From NCBI RefSeq assembly GCF_000169155.1, contig NZ_AAWL01000008.1, positions 1 to 64,000 on the forward strand: a stretch of DNA of 64,000 nt, in the 5' to 3' direction. Source of the stretch: Thermosinus carboxydivorans Nor1 (GTDB lineage Bacteria > Bacillota > Negativicutes > Sporomusales > Thermosinaceae). This document shows, piece after piece, positions 1-17,405 of the stretch. Below the pieces are notes generated by a model. It had not been told where the DNA came from. It did no database searches and was given only the letters and a program-made list of their open reading frames with translations. The first letter of the stretch is position 1; every line of letters starts with the position of its first letter. The position numbers and the translations under genes were made by a program.

Positions 1-56
1 AAAACTATCTGACATTTACCCACGCGTGTATAAAATTATCATAAATGGAAATGAAT

Positions 57-95
57 AATAAACAGGGGAATGGGGTACTCCACCCCTGTTTATTT
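57..95. terminator. Strong intergenic hairpin, probable terminator of the gene upstream of the window
   Basis: ATAAACAGGGG (58-68) pairs exactly with CCCCTGTTTAT (83-93) around a GC-rich loop. The A-rich left edge and T-rich right edge would let it act as a Rho-independent terminator on either strand. It lies ahead of the rpmG promoter, so it most likely ends the preceding transcription unit. The flanks also carry the short inverted pair CCACGCGT (near 20) and ACGCGTGG (near 119), whose meaning is unclear. Confidence 0.6.
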
Positions 96-129
96 CTGTC
101 CCTAATTGCATACCCGGACGCGTGGACTA

Positions 130-158
130 TTGACAGGGCGAAATAAGTGTGATAAATT
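130..158 (+). promoter_or_regulatory. Candidate sigma-A promoter for rpmG-tRNA-secE-nusG
   Basis: TTGACA (130-135) and a weaker TAAATT (153-158) are separated by 17 bases. The start codon of rpmG is 61 bases downstream. The -35 is a perfect match and the -10 moderate. Confidence 0.5.
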
Positions 159-218
159 GTATTAGCGAATGCTGACGGCTTGTCATGCTTAGTTGGAATT
201 TAGAAAGAGGTGTACAGG

Positions 219-368
219 ATGCGCAACGCTATTACGCTGGCTTGTACTGAATGCAAGCAACGCAATTACCAAACCAATAAAAATAAGAAAAACGACCCCG
301 ATAGACTCGAATTAAATAAATACTGCAAGTTTTGCAAAAAACACACTTTACACAAAGAAACCAAGTAA
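219..368 (+). CDS. rpmG: 50S ribosomal protein L33 (zinc-binding type)
   Basis: This 49-residue protein begins [17 protein letters not shown] and ends in HKETK. Two CxxC pairs (C9/C12 and C36/C39) mark the zinc-binding form of L33, a small protein of the large subunit near the tRNA exit site. The length fits the family. The start ATG follows an AAAGAGGTG Shine-Dalgarno. The order rpmG, tRNA-Trp, secE, nusG is the usual Firmicutes arrangement and supports the call. Confidence 0.97.
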   Translation: MRNAITLACTECKQRNYQTNKNKKNDPDRLELNKYCKFCKKHTLHKETK

Positions 369-401
369 TTTATAATTGAATTTGTATTAACATAAGGCTG
401 T

Positions 402-477
402 AGGGGTGTAGCTCAATTGGTAGAGTAGCGGTCTCCAAAACCGTTGGTTGCGGGTTCAAGTCCTGCCGCCCCTGCCA
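402..477 (+). tRNA. tRNA-Trp (anticodon CCA)
   Basis: The 76 bases fold as a full cloverleaf. The acceptor strands AGGGGTG and CGCCCCT pair, the D-loop contains AGCTCAATTGGTAGAG, the anticodon loop CTCCAAA has CCA, and the T-arm contains GGTTCAAGTCC. The 3' CCA is encoded. It sits between rpmG and secE, as in many Firmicutes, and is probably processed from their shared transcript. Confidence 0.98.
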
Positions 478-531
478 ATTATTATTGTGTGTTAATGCTA
501 AATTGGCAGTATGAAATGGGGATGTGAGAAA

Positions 532-747
532 GTGGCTGCCCAAGAAACGGCAATCCCAACCAATACAGCACGCTGGAAACGGTTTTTGCGCGACGTAAGA
601 GCCGAGCTCAAGAAAGTTTCTTGGCCCAATAAGCAGGAACTGGTATCCTACACGGGTGTTGTCTTTGTTTCCGTATTGGTGGTTGCACTGCTTATTTGGG
701 TTATTGACACCGGTTTCAGCGAACTGCTTCGGTTATTCATTAAGTAG
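532..747 (+). CDS. secE: Preprotein translocase subunit SecE
   Basis: SecE clamps the two halves of the SecY channel in the inner membrane. The protein has an amphipathic stretch ending in the conserved ELKKVSWPNKQEL, then one hydrophobic membrane span (about residues 42-62). That gives the single-span architecture and the roughly 70-residue length typical of Gram-positives. A GTG start at 532 is chosen because GGGG lies about ten bases upstream. The in-frame ATG at 511 has no ribosome-binding site and would add seven atypical residues. nusG follows closely. Confidence 0.95.
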   Translation: MAAQETAIPTNTARWKRFLRDVRAELKKVSWPNKQELVSYTGVVFVSVLVVALLIWVIDTGFSELLRLFIK

Positions 748-787
748 CTAGGGGGTGGGGGATGGCGCTGAGCGCCTCTCTTGTTGC

Positions 788-1318
788 ATGGAGTCCGAAA
801 AAAAGTGGTATGTTATCCATACTTATTCCGGTTATGAAAACAAAGTGAAAGCCAACCTTGAGAAAAAAGTTCGTTCCATGGGCATGGAAAACGAGATTTT
901 TCGTGTTTTAGTGCCAATGGAAGACGAAGTGGAAATTAAGGATGGCAAGAAAAAAGTCGCCAAACGCAAAGTTTTTCCCGGCTATGTGCTGGTAGAGATG
1001 ATTGTGAATGACCGGTCCTGGTATGTTGTCCGCAACACGCCGGGTGTGACCGGCTTTGTGGGCTCAGGAACCAAACCCATTCCGCTTAGCGATGCCGAAG
1101 TCAGACACATCCTCAAAGCTATGGGGATTGAAGAAATTAAGCCCAAAGTTGATATTAGCATAGGGCAACTTGTGCGGATTACTTCCGGCGCTTTTGAAAA
1201 CTGGACGGCCTCCGTCCTGGAAGTTTACCCCGATCGGGGTAAACTGAAAGTGCTGATCAATCTTTTTGGCCGCGAGACGCCGGTAGAATTGGATTTCGTA
1301 CAAGTTGAAAAAATATAA
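788..1318 (+). CDS. nusG: Transcription termination/antitermination factor NusG
   Basis: NusG binds the RNA-polymerase clamp and links it to Rho or the ribosome. The sequence starts with the family pattern KKWYVIHTYSGYE, contains VFPGYVLVEM in the NGN domain, and ends in a KOW domain with SGAFENW and INLFGRETPVELDF. The ATG at 788 gives the usual N-terminus and 176 residues. A GTG at 755 is also in frame and would add eleven unconserved residues. The best Shine-Dalgarno (AGGGGGTGG, about 750-758) is too far from 788 unless the small hairpin at 764-776 folds and shortens the gap. Confidence 0.95.
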   Translation: MESEKKWYVIHTYSGYENKVKANLEKKVRSMGMENEIFRVLVPMEDEVEIKDGKKKVAKRKVFPGYVLVEMIVNDRSWYVVRNTPGVTGFVGSGTKPIPLSDAEVRHILKAMGIEEIKPKVDISIGQLVRITSGAFENWTASVLEVYPDRGKLKVLINLFGRETPVELDFVQVEKI

Positions 1319-1369
1319 CCATTATTGTTGTGACTTTCCTAATCTGGCGACTGCGCTGCGGCCGCCAAC

Positions 1370-1398
1370 GTGGGAGGGTTTAAAGGCCCGTAGACCAC
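1370..1398 (+). promoter_or_regulatory. L1-binding operator upstream of rplK (23S rRNA mimic)
   Basis: GTGGGAGGG (1370-1378) and CCCGTAGACCAC (1387-1398) form two short stems, GUGG/CCAC and GGG/CCC, separated by an asymmetric internal loop (GA opposite GUAGA). This matches the shape and sequence of the L1-binding arm of 23S rRNA (GGUGGGAGGC...AUACCACC, recalled from E. coli). It suggests translational feedback by ribosomal protein L1 on rplK. A second copy precedes rplA. Confidence 0.7.
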
Positions 1399-1425
1399 AT
1401 TTTGCATGTAAGGAGGTGTAAACCA

Positions 1426-1851
1426 ATGGCTAAAAAAGTAGTGAAAGTTGTGAAACTGCAAGTTCCTGCTGGCAAAGCTACTCCGGCGCCTCCGGTTGGG
1501 CCTGCGCTCGGTCAGGCTGGAGTCAATATAATGGCTTTCGTTAAGGAATTTAACGAAAGAACGGCGCAACAAGCCGGTTTGATTATTCCGGTTGAAATCA
1601 CCGTCTTTGAAGATAGATCTTTCACGTTTGTCACCAAGACCCCGCCTGCAGCCGTACTGCTGAAAAAGGCCGCAGGAATTGAGACTGCTTCGGGTGAGCC
1701 TAACAAGAAAAAGGTTGCTAAGGTTCCTCGCGCCAAGGTTCGCGAGATTGCGGAACTCAAGATGCAGGACTTGAATGCTGCCAGCCTCGAAGCGGCAATG
1801 CGCATGATTGAGGGCACTGCCCGCAGCATGGGTATCGACATTATCGACTAA
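1426..1851 (+). CDS. rplK: 50S ribosomal protein L11
   Basis: L11 forms the GTPase-associated centre with L10-L7/L12 and 23S rRNA. The 141-residue product starts [18 protein letters not shown] and contains the conserved [14 protein letters not shown] near residue 30, followed by the C-terminal RNA-binding half with [14 protein letters not shown]. The start at 1426 follows AAGGAGGTG with eight to nine bases of spacing; the in-frame ATG at 1402 lies upstream of that site. rplA follows 71 bases downstream, and both genes have an L1-type operator. Confidence 0.98.
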   Translation: MAKKVVKVVKLQVPAGKATPAPPVGPALGQAGVNIMAFVKEFNERTAQQAGLIIPVEITVFEDRSFTFVTKTPPAAVLLKKAAGIETASGEPNKKKVAKVPRAKVREIAELKMQDLNAASLEAAMRMIEGTARSMGIDIID

Positions 1852-1879
1852 CACTAGTATGGTGCGGCATCAGCCGCGT

Positions 1880-1905
1880 GTGGGAGGATTTTCCGCTACT
1901 ACCAC
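1880..1905 (+). promoter_or_regulatory. Second L1-binding operator, in the rplK-rplA gap
   Basis: GTGGGAGGA (1880-1888) and TCCGCTACTACCAC (1892-1905) repeat the rplK leader design: an outer GUGG/CCAC stem, an internal loop, an inner GGA/UCC stem and a UUU loop. The end lies a few bases before the rplA Shine-Dalgarno, so L1 binding could block its own translation start. The call rests on resemblance to the L1 site in 23S rRNA. Confidence 0.7.
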
Positions 1906-1922
1906 AAAGGAGGAAATTGTCA

Positions 1923-2627
1923 ATGCCGAAACACGGTAAGAAATATCAAGAAGCGGCCAAGCTGATTGAGCGGGGCAAGCTGTATGATCCAGAAGAGGCC
2001 GTTGAGCTGGTAAAGAAAACGGCCAGCGCCAAGTTTGACGAAACGGTGGAAGTGGCCGTAAAACTGGGCGTTGATCCCAAACACGCCGACCAGCAGGTGC
2101 GCGGCGCCGTTGTTCTGCCCTATGGCACCGGCAAAACCAAACGGGTTCTCGTCTTCGCCAAAGGTGAAAAAGCCAAGGAAGCCGAAGAAGCCGGCGCTGA
2201 TTTTGTGGGCGCTGAAGATATGGTGGCGAAAATTCAGGAAGGTTGGACCGATTTTGATGTGGCCGTGGCTACGCCCGATATGATGGGCATGGTCGGCCGT
2301 CTTGGTAAAATCCTCGGTCCCAAAGGCTTAATGCCGAACCCCAAAGTCGGCACGGTAACCATGGATGTAGCCCGTGCCGTTAAAGAGATCAAGGCTGGTA
2401 AGATCGAGTACCGCACCGATAAGGCCGGTAATATTCATGCGCCGATCGGCAAGGTCTCGTTTGACAACGAGAAGCTGCTTAAGAACTTCTATACGCTCAT
2501 CGACACCTTGATTCGCGTTAAGCCGGCTGCAGCCAAGGGTCAGTACCTGCGCAGCATTACCCTGAGCACCACTATGGGGCCTGGCGTAAAAGTGAGCACG
2601 CTGCGCGCTCCCGGCAAAAAAGACTAA
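1923..2627 (+). CDS. rplA: 50S ribosomal protein L1
   Basis: L1 forms the mobile stalk beside the E site and represses its own operon by binding mRNA. The 234-residue protein starts [15 protein letters not shown] and has the conserved [17 protein letters not shown] in the second domain, followed by [10 protein letters not shown]. The length is typical. The ATG at 1923 follows AAAGGAGG; the longer in-frame extension to 1878 would run through the operator hairpin and is rejected. rplJ follows after an attenuator leader. Confidence 0.98.
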   Translation: MPKHGKKYQEAAKLIERGKLYDPEEAVELVKKTASAKFDETVEVAVKLGVDPKHADQQVRGAVVLPYGTGKTKRVLVFAKGEKAKEAEEAGADFVGAEDMVAKIQEGWTDFDVAVATPDMMGMVGRLGKILGPKGLMPNPKVGTVTMDVARAVKEIKAGKIEYRTDKAGNIHAPIGKVSFDNEKLLKNFYTLIDTLIRVKPAAAKGQYLRSITLSTTMGPGVKVSTLRAPGKKD

Positions 2628-2658
2628 TAGCATAAATCTTATAGCTTATAGCTAGTAG

Positions 2659-2790
2659 GCTGTAGAAAGCAGGTAGTTTCTTTAATGGATGATGAAGTCC
2701 GCCTGCCGAGGCCGGGCAAACGGTACTGCACACTAAACCTGTGTGTAAGCGACCTCCGGTTTTCTGCTGCCGCGAGGTCGCTTTTATTTT
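2659..2790 (+). promoter_or_regulatory. L10 leader with transcription attenuator ahead of rplJ-rplL
   Basis: The segment contains GCTGTAGAAAGCAGGT, AAGTCC and CTGCCGAGG, the conserved core of the Firmicutes L10 leader that binds the L10-L7/L12 complex. It ends in a Rho-independent terminator: GCGACCTC (2749-2756) pairs with GAGGTCGC (2774-2781), followed by TTTTATTTT. Excess L10(L12) would be expected to favour termination before rplJ. Confidence 0.85.
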
Positions 2791-2828
2791 GGTGTTTGGT
2801 TGAAACCTATAAAGGAGGTGGAATGTAA

Positions 2829-3359
2829 GTGGCAGTAACATCGGAGAAACAAGCTATTGTCGCTGAATTGAAAGAAAAACTGGCAAATACCAAAGGGGCG
2901 GTTATTACCAACTACCGCGGCCTTACGGTGGCTCAGGACACCAAACTGCGCCGTAAGCTCCGCGAAGCTGGCGTTGAGTACCGCGTAGTAAAAAATACAC
3001 TGACCCGCATTGCTGCCAAAGAAGTGGGGCTGGAAGGGTTAGAGCCCTATTTAGAAGGGCCGACGGCCATTGCCATGTCTTACAATGACCCGGTAGCACC
3101 GGCAAAAGTGATTTCCGACTTCATCAAAGAAAACAAGTTGCAAGTCATGGAAATCAAAGCCGGTTTGGTCGAGGGCAAGGTTATTGACGTCGACGGTGTT
3201 AAAGCCTTGGCAAACCTGCCCCCGCGCGAAGTCCTTATCGCTCAGGTGCTGGCAGGCATGCAGGCGCCCATTGCCGGCTTGGTCAATGTTCTCCAGGGCA
3301 CCATCCGCAACTTCGTATATGTGCTGGAGGCTGTCCGCAAACAAAAAGAATCTGCGTAA
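2829..3359 (+). CDS. rplJ: 50S ribosomal protein L10
   Basis: L10 anchors the L7/L12 dimers to the ribosomal stalk. The 176-residue protein has the family features YRGLTVAQ near residue 30, the following basic KLRRKLREAGVEYRVVKNTL, and a C-terminal helix that binds L12. The GTG at 2829 is the start, ten bases after AAAGGAGGTG. An ATG just before it (2823) is immediately followed by TAA and cannot be used. rplL is 107 bases downstream in the same unit. Confidence 0.97.
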   Translation: MAVTSEKQAIVAELKEKLANTKGAVITNYRGLTVAQDTKLRRKLREAGVEYRVVKNTLTRIAAKEVGLEGLEPYLEGPTAIAMSYNDPVAPAKVISDFIKENKLQVMEIKAGLVEGKVIDVDGVKALANLPPREVLIAQVLAGMQAPIAGLVNVLQGTIRNFVYVLEAVRKQKESA

Positions 3360-3466
3360 GCAGTGCGGCGTGAAACGTTCCGCATGAATAATGCAGCCTG
3401 GTTTCCCAAGTTAACACATACCTAAAGCAAAGCATAAAACAATTAGAAAGTTGGAGGTATTGAAAT

Positions 3467-3844
3467 ATGACGAAAGAACAAATTATGGAAGCTATTGAGA
3501 AAATGACTGTGCTGGAGCTCGCTGAGCTCGTAAAAGCCCTCGAAGAAAAATTCGGTGTTAGCGCTGCCGCTCCTGTAGCCGTCGCTGCTGCTCCGGCCGC
3601 CGGCGCTGCTGCTGCTCCTGCTGCCGAAGAAAAAACCGAATTCGACGTTATTCTCACCAACCCTGGCGCCGGCAAAATCAACGTTATCAAAGTTGTGCGC
3701 GAAATCACCGGCCTGGGTCTCAAAGAAGCCAAAGACCTGGTGGATGGCGCTCCCAAGCCTGTTAAAGAAAAAGTTTCCAAAGCCGATGCCGAAGCGATCA
3801 AAGCTAAGCTTGTCGAAGCCGGCGCTACTGTTGAAATTAAATAA
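3467..3844 (+). CDS. rplL: 50S ribosomal protein L7/L12
   Basis: This is the multicopy stalk protein that recruits translation GTPases. The 125 residues show the three expected parts: an N-terminal dimerisation helix with [18 protein letters not shown], an Ala/Pro-rich hinge (about residues 32-50), and a C-terminal domain with EFDVIL and [20 protein letters not shown]. The ATG lies after TTGGAGG. The gene is followed by a clear terminator, so it ends the rplJL unit. Confidence 0.98.
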   Translation: MTKEQIMEAIEKMTVLELAELVKALEEKFGVSAAAPVAVAAAPAAGAAAAPAAEEKTEFDVILTNPGAGKINVIKVVREITGLGLKEAKDLVDGAPKPVKEKVSKADAEAIKAKLVEAGATVEIK

Positions 3845-3861
3845 CGACTGGCAAAGCATGA

Positions 3862-3890
3862 AAGGGTGCTCTACGCGGGCACCCTTTTTG
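3862..3890 (+). terminator. Rho-independent terminator after rplL
   Basis: AAGGGTGC (3862-3869) pairs with GCACCCTT (3879-3886), and the right arm runs into TTTTT. It lies 18 bases after the rplL stop codon. Confidence 0.85.
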
Positions 3891-3902
3891 CTTTATTGTC
3901 AG

Positions 3903-3998
3903 AGGGACGGTTATTGTGACAACGCCTGACAATGATGCATTAATTGTTTTTGAAACCCTAACCCATTTTCTTGCTTGGTTGTCACCAGAACTGTCCCT
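3903..3998. repeat. REP-like intergenic inverted repeat
   Basis: The arms at 3903-3922 (AGGGACGGTTATTGTGACAA) and 3979-3998 (TTGTCACCAGAACTGTCCCT) are imperfect inverted copies, about 16 of 20 positions matching. The motif GGGACGGTT/AACCGTCCC resembles dispersed clostridial elements often linked to REP-associated transposases. That link is from memory. Just after it, CTGTGGCAATT is directly repeated in tandem. No coding region fits between rplL and rpoB. Confidence 0.55.
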
Positions 3999-4055
3999 GT
4001 GGCAATTCTCTGTGGCAATTTGCGGCACTAATTTTTTTTCAGTGGATAAATTTTC

Positions 4056-4084
4056 TTGACAACATATTTTACATATGTTATCAT
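4056..4084 (+). promoter_or_regulatory. Sigma-A promoter candidate for rpoB-rpoC
   Basis: TTGACA (4056-4061), 17 bases, then TATCAT (4079-4084). The -35 is perfect and the -10 good. It lies 245 bases before rpoB, upstream of a leader terminator. Confidence 0.65.
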
Positions 4085-4140
4085 TCTAAAATGCGATGCA
4101 ATACACAGGCGCCAATTTTCTTATTTTATGTTGCTATGGC

Positions 4141-4149
4141 TGGTATAAT
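4141..4149 (+). promoter_or_regulatory. Second promoter candidate for rpoB (extended -10)
   Basis: TGGTATAAT is a perfect extended -10 element (TGn-TATAAT). No convincing -35 lies 17 bases upstream. A transcript from here would also pass through the hairpin at 4214-4254. Confidence 0.45.
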
Positions 4150-4213
4150 TTGTGTATTGCCAGGAAATAGTAATATAGTGGAGGATGAAACATTTATTTC
4201 ATCGTGCTGAAAA

Positions 4214-4254
4214 AAGCAAGGGTCCTCAATAACGGAAGAACCTTGCTTCTTTTT
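4214..4254 (+). terminator. Leader terminator (possible attenuator) upstream of rpoB
   Basis: AAGCAAGG (4214-4221) pairs with CCTTGCTT (4241-4248), followed by CTTTTT. It sits between both candidate promoters and the rpoB start, so it is placed to attenuate rpoBC. No leader peptide or anti-terminator partner was identified with confidence. Confidence 0.65.
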
Positions 4255-4328
4255 CGTATTTATAGTATCCATTATTTTATGCTCTTATGTAGGGTTAGTG
4301 AAATTGGGCTAAGGGGTGAAGGATGTAA

Positions 4329-8159
<3,831 letters not shown>

Positions 8160-8181
8160 ATGAGAAGGGAGCGATACCCCC

Positions 8182-12132
<3,951 letters not shown>

Positions 12133-12138
12133 GCTTTC

Positions 12139-12172
12139 GGCACTTGCGGCAGTTTTTGCCGCAAGTGCCTTT
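12139..12172 (+). terminator. Hairpin terminator after rpoC
   Basis: GGCACTTGCGGCA (12139-12151) pairs perfectly with TGCCGCAAGTGCC (12157-12169) over a short loop. Only TTT follows, so termination may be partial. Confidence 0.65.
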
Positions 12173-12230
12173 GCCATGTGACACTCCCGGCGCCGTGTAC
12201 ATGAAAATTTAGCGTAAGAGCTTAATTTTA

Positions 12231-12259
12231 TTGACATCATTAGTTAGTAATGCTAAAAT
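12231..12259 (+). promoter_or_regulatory. Sigma-A promoter for the L7Ae-like gene
   Basis: TTGACA (12231-12236), a 17-base spacer and TAAAAT (12254-12259) form a near-consensus promoter 55 bases before the GTG start. It separates this gene, and perhaps the rpsL unit, from rpoBC transcription. Confidence 0.8.
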
Positions 12260-12314
12260 ATTAGAGTGTCTGCGGTGAAATTGGATTCGTTTGTTAAGTT
12301 GGGGAGTGATTTCC

Positions 12315-12560
12315 GTGTCGCTGGAGACTTTAAAAAAGGCTAAAAAGGTCATCGGCGCCAAGCAGACAACACGGGCGATCGAAAAAGGTATGGCCCTGCG
12401 GGTGTACCTGGCGACCGACGCTGATCATCGTATTGTGCAGCCCATACGCACGTTGTGCGCGCAGAAAGGGTTGCCGGTGGAAGAAGGACTCACAATGGAC
12501 GAGCTGGGCCGAGCGTGCGGCATCGAAGTCGGTGCAGCCGCGGTGGCCATTGTGTCTTAG
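12315..12560 (+). CDS. L7Ae-family kink-turn RNA-binding protein (YbxF/RplGB-like)
   Basis: This small protein (81 residues) belongs to the L7Ae/L30e/S12e/Gadd45 family, which binds kink-turn RNA. Supporting features are an early Lys-rich helix LKKAKKVIGAKQTTRAI, the strand ALRVYLATDADHRI, and the C-terminal GRACGIEVGAAAVAIV. It sits exactly where Bacillus has ybxF, between rpoC and rpsL. The GTG at 12315 is chosen because GGGGAG lies eight bases upstream; the in-frame TTG at 12291 is upstream of that site. It has its own promoter and a following hairpin. Its cellular RNA target is not evident here. Confidence 0.88.
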   Translation: MSLETLKKAKKVIGAKQTTRAIEKGMALRVYLATDADHRIVQPIRTLCAQKGLPVEEGLTMDELGRACGIEVGAAAVAIVS

Positions 12561-12582
12561 CCATACGTCAAGGGTGTTAATG

Positions 12583-12613
12583 TTTTGCCCCTTGCTATGC
12601 GCGAGGGGCAAAA
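12583..12613. terminator. Symmetric terminator between the L7Ae-like gene and rpsL
   Basis: TTTTGCCCCT (12583-12592) and AGGGGCAAAA (12604-12613) are perfect inverted repeats, followed by TTATTTAT. The hairpin ends only 40 bases before rpsL, so it may be a partial terminator or part of the rpsL leader. Confidence 0.65.
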
Positions 12614-12653
12614 TTATTTATAAATCCACATTTTTAGGGAAGGAGGTGTATTT

Positions 12654-13540
<887 letters not shown>

Positions 13541-13569
13541 TTCCGGATGTACTGTAAGGAGTGATGATA

Positions 13570-15648
13570 GTGGCCAGACAGTTTCCTCTCGAAAAGACGC
13601 GGAACATTGGCATCATGGCACACATTGACGCCGGTAAGACCACGACAACTGAACGCATCCTCTTCTATACAGGCAGAGTGCACAAAATTGGTGAAGTCCA
13701 TGATGGCGCTGCGACGATGGACTGGATGGTCCAGGAGCAGGAGAGAGGTATTACCATTACCTCGGCGGCCACTACTTGTCAATGGAAGGGTCACCGGATC
13801 AACATTATTGACACACCAGGGCACGTGGACTTCACGGTTGAGGTAGAGCGCTCGCTCAGAGTGCTTGATGGTTCGGTTGCGGTATTTTGCGCCAAGGGTG
13901 GTGTTGAGCCCCAGTCCGAAACGGTATGGCGCCAGGCGGATAAATATGGTGTTCCTCGTATTGCCTATGTAAACAAAATGGACATAATCGGCGCCGATTT
14001 TTATCGGGTTATAGAAATGATGAAAACCCGGTTGGGCGCCAATCCGGTGCCTATCCAGCTGCCCATTGGTTTTGAGGATACCTTCAAAGGTATTATTGAC
14101 CTGATTGAAATGAAGGCCATCGTTTACACCGATGACCTCGGCAAGACCAGTGAGGCTACCGATATTCCGGAAGACATGCGCGAGCAGGCTGAACTGTACC
14201 GGCAGAACCTGCTGGATGCCGTGGCCGAGAGCGATGATGAGCTGATGATGAAATACCTGGAAGGGGAAGAGCTCACCGTCGAGGAAATTAAAGCCGGTAT
14301 CCGCAAAGCGACGATTGCGTGCAAGATGACGCCGGTGCTGTGCGGTTCGTCTTACCGCAATAAGGGTGTACAGCCGCTGCTCGACGCCGTTGTCGACTAC
14401 CTGCCGGCGCCGACTGATATCCCGGCTATTCGCGGGATTAATCCCGATACTGGTGCGGAAGACTACCGTGAGGCAAAAGATGACCTGCCCTTTTCGGCGT
14501 TGGCCTTCAAAATTATGGCCGACCCCTATGTGGGCAAGCTTACTTTCTTCCGCGTTTATTCCGGTAAGCTGACGTCCGGTTCGTATGTATACAACTCTAC
14601 TAAGGGCAAAAAAGAGCGGATTGGCCGCATCCTCCAGATGCATGCCAATCACCGCGAAGAAATTGACGAAGTTTGCACCGGTGACATCGCCGCTGCCGTC
14701 GGTCTTAAAGATACCACGACCGGCGATACGCTGTGCGATGAGAAAAACCCCATCATTCTCGAGTCGATGGTCTTCCCCGAGCCGGTTATTTCGGTAGCCG
14801 TTGAACCGAAAACCAAGGCTGACCAGGAGAAAATGTCCATCGCTCTCCAGCGGTTGGCGGAAGAAGACCCGACTTTCCGGATGTATACTGACCAGGAAAC
14901 CGGTCAGACCATTATCCAAGGTATGGGCGAGCTGCACCTGGAAATCATCGTCGACCGCATGCTGCGCGAGTTCAAGGTCGATTGCAACGTTGGCAAACCC
15001 CAGGTTGCTTACCGTGAAACCATCCGCAAGGCAGTCAAGGCGGAAGGCAAGTTCGTCCGTCAGTCCGGTGGCCGCGGTCAGTATGGCCACTGCTGGCTGG
15101 AAATCGAGCCCCTTGAGCCTGGCAAAGGTTTTATCTTCGAAAACAAGATTGTCGGTGGTGTTATTCCGAAAGAATATATCCCAGCAATCGAGAGCGGCGT
15201 CAAAGAAGCAATGGAAAACGGTGTGTTGGCCGGTTATCCGATGGTGGACATCAAAGTTACCGTCTATGATGGTTCGTACCATGATGTAGACTCTTCGGAA
15301 ATGGCCTTCAAGATTGCTGGTTCGATGGGCTTCAAGGCTGGCGCACAGAAAGCCGACCCGGTGCTCCTCGAGCCGTACATGAAGGTCGAAGTTACCGTGC
15401 CGGAAGAATATATGGGCGACGTTATCGGCGATCTCAACTCGCGCCGGGGCCGCATCGAAGGTATGGAAGCCCGTGCCGGTGTTCAAGCTATCCGGGCATT
15501 TGTACCGCTGGCGGAAATGTTTGGTTATGCCACTGACCTCAGATCCAAGACTCAGGGCCGGGGCAACTACTCAATGGAATTCGACCACTACGAAGAAGTT
15601 CCCAAAAACATCGCAGACGCGATTGTTGCCAAAGTTAAAGGCGCTTAA
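13570..15648 (+). CDS. fusA: Elongation factor G
   Basis: EF-G drives translocation using GTP. The 692-residue product shows the GTPase motifs AHIDAGKTT (about residue 17), the switch-II region DTPGHVDF and NKMD, followed by domains II-V including the mobile domain IV around GGRGQYGH. The GTG at 13570 gives [12 protein letters not shown] and sits nine bases after AAGGAG. An in-frame GTG at 13561 overlaps the ribosome-binding site. A long open frame on the opposite strand here is a codon-usage shadow. Confidence 0.98.
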   Translation: MARQFPLEKTRNIGIMAHIDAGKTTTTERILFYTGRVHKIGEVHDGAATMDWMVQEQERGITITSAATTCQWKGHRINIIDTPGHVDFTVEVERSLRVLDGSVAVFCAKGGVEPQSETVWRQADKYGVPRIAYVNKMDIIGADFYRVIEMMKTRLGANPVPIQLPIGFEDTFKGIIDLIEMKAIVYTDDLGKTSEATDIPEDMREQAELYRQNLLDAVAESDDELMMKYLEGEELTVEEIKAGIRKATIACKMTPVLCGSSYRNKGVQPLLDAVVDYLPAPTDIPAIRGINPDTGAEDYREAKDDLPFSALAFKIMADPYVGKLTFFRVYSGKLTSGSYVYNSTKGKKERIGRILQMHANHREEIDEVCTGDIAAAVGLKDTTTGDTLCDEKNPIILESMVFPEPVISVAVEPKTKADQEKMSIALQRLAEEDPTFRMYTDQETGQTIIQGMGELHLEIIVDRMLREFKVDCNVGKPQVAYRETIRKAVKAEGKFVRQSGGRGQYGHCWLEIEPLEPGKGFIFENKIVGGVIPKEYIPAIESGVKEAMENGVLAGYPMVDIKVTVYDGSYHDVDSSEMAFKIAGSMGFKAGAQKADPVLLEPYMKVEVTVPEEYMGDVIGDLNSRRGRIEGMEARAGVQAIRAFVPLAEMFGYATDLRSKTQGRGNYSMEFDHYEEVPKNIADAIVAKVKGA

Positions 15649-15678
15649 TTCTTTCTAGTCTTAAGGAGGTAAAAAGAA

Positions 15679-16881
<1,203 letters not shown>

Positions 16882-16889
16882 GGTTATTT

Positions 16890-17062
16890 GGCGGGGGGCG
16901 ATTGTTCGCCGTCCCCGCCCAAAATAATCAACGACAGCACTTTTTCATCAATAATTCCCTGGGATGAGTACCATCCCCCAAGCGATGACGCGGAAGGTTG
17001 CCCGCGCTTGGCGGGGAAATTTCCGCGGAGAAATGTCCGTTCAACGAAACTGGGCGATAAGG
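16890..17062 (+). promoter_or_regulatory. Structured tuf-rpsJ intergenic RNA (putative S10-operon leader)
   Basis: The gap of nearly 200 bases has no credible gene but several hairpins. GGCGGGG/CCCCGCC spans 16890-16919, GGGATG/CATCCC 16961-16977, CCAAGCG/CGCTTGG about 16978-17011, and GCGG/CCGC 17011-17026. No T-tract follows the first hairpin, so it is a weak terminator. A translational or transcriptional leader for the long r-protein operon is plausible but not matched to a known family. Confidence 0.4.
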
Positions 17063-17077
17063 AGGATTTAAACTTTT

Positions 17078-17389
17078 ATGGCTAAACAGCAAAAAATCCG
17101 TATCCGTTTGAAAGCCTACGACCATAAAGCGCTTGACCAAAGCGCGGCTCGCATCGTCGAAACGGCGAAAAGAACCGGATCCATCGTTTCTGGTCCCATT
17201 CCCCTTCCTACCGAAAAAAATATCTTTACCATTTTGCGTTCACCTCACGTCAACAAGGATTCCCGTGAGCAGTTTGAAATGCGGACGCACAAGCGTCTCA
17301 TCGACATCCTCGAGCCGACGTCCAAGACGGTGGACGCGTTAATGCGCCTGGACCTGCCGGCTGGCGTGGATATCGAAATCAAGCTGTAA
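17078..17389 (+). CDS. rpsJ: 30S ribosomal protein S10
   Basis: S10 (also the antitermination factor NusE) is a 103-residue 30S head protein. It contains [18 protein letters not shown] at the N-terminus and the family signature GPIPLPTEK, ending with [12 protein letters not shown]. It starts with ATG after AAGGAGG and heads the S10-spc-alpha cluster, which then runs to rplQ with short gaps. Confidence 0.98.
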   Translation: MAKQQKIRIRLKAYDHKALDQSAARIVETAKRTGSIVSGPIPLPTEKNIFTILRSPHVNKDSREQFEMRTHKRLIDILEPTSKTVDALMRLDLPAGVDIEIKL

Positions 17390-17405
17390 GAGGAGGTGTG
17401 GCAGA

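Noticed and set aside
3971-4210. Open frame of 79 codons between rplL and rpoB
   Set aside because: Runs through a repeat and two promoters, has no ribosome-binding site and no recognisable sequence.
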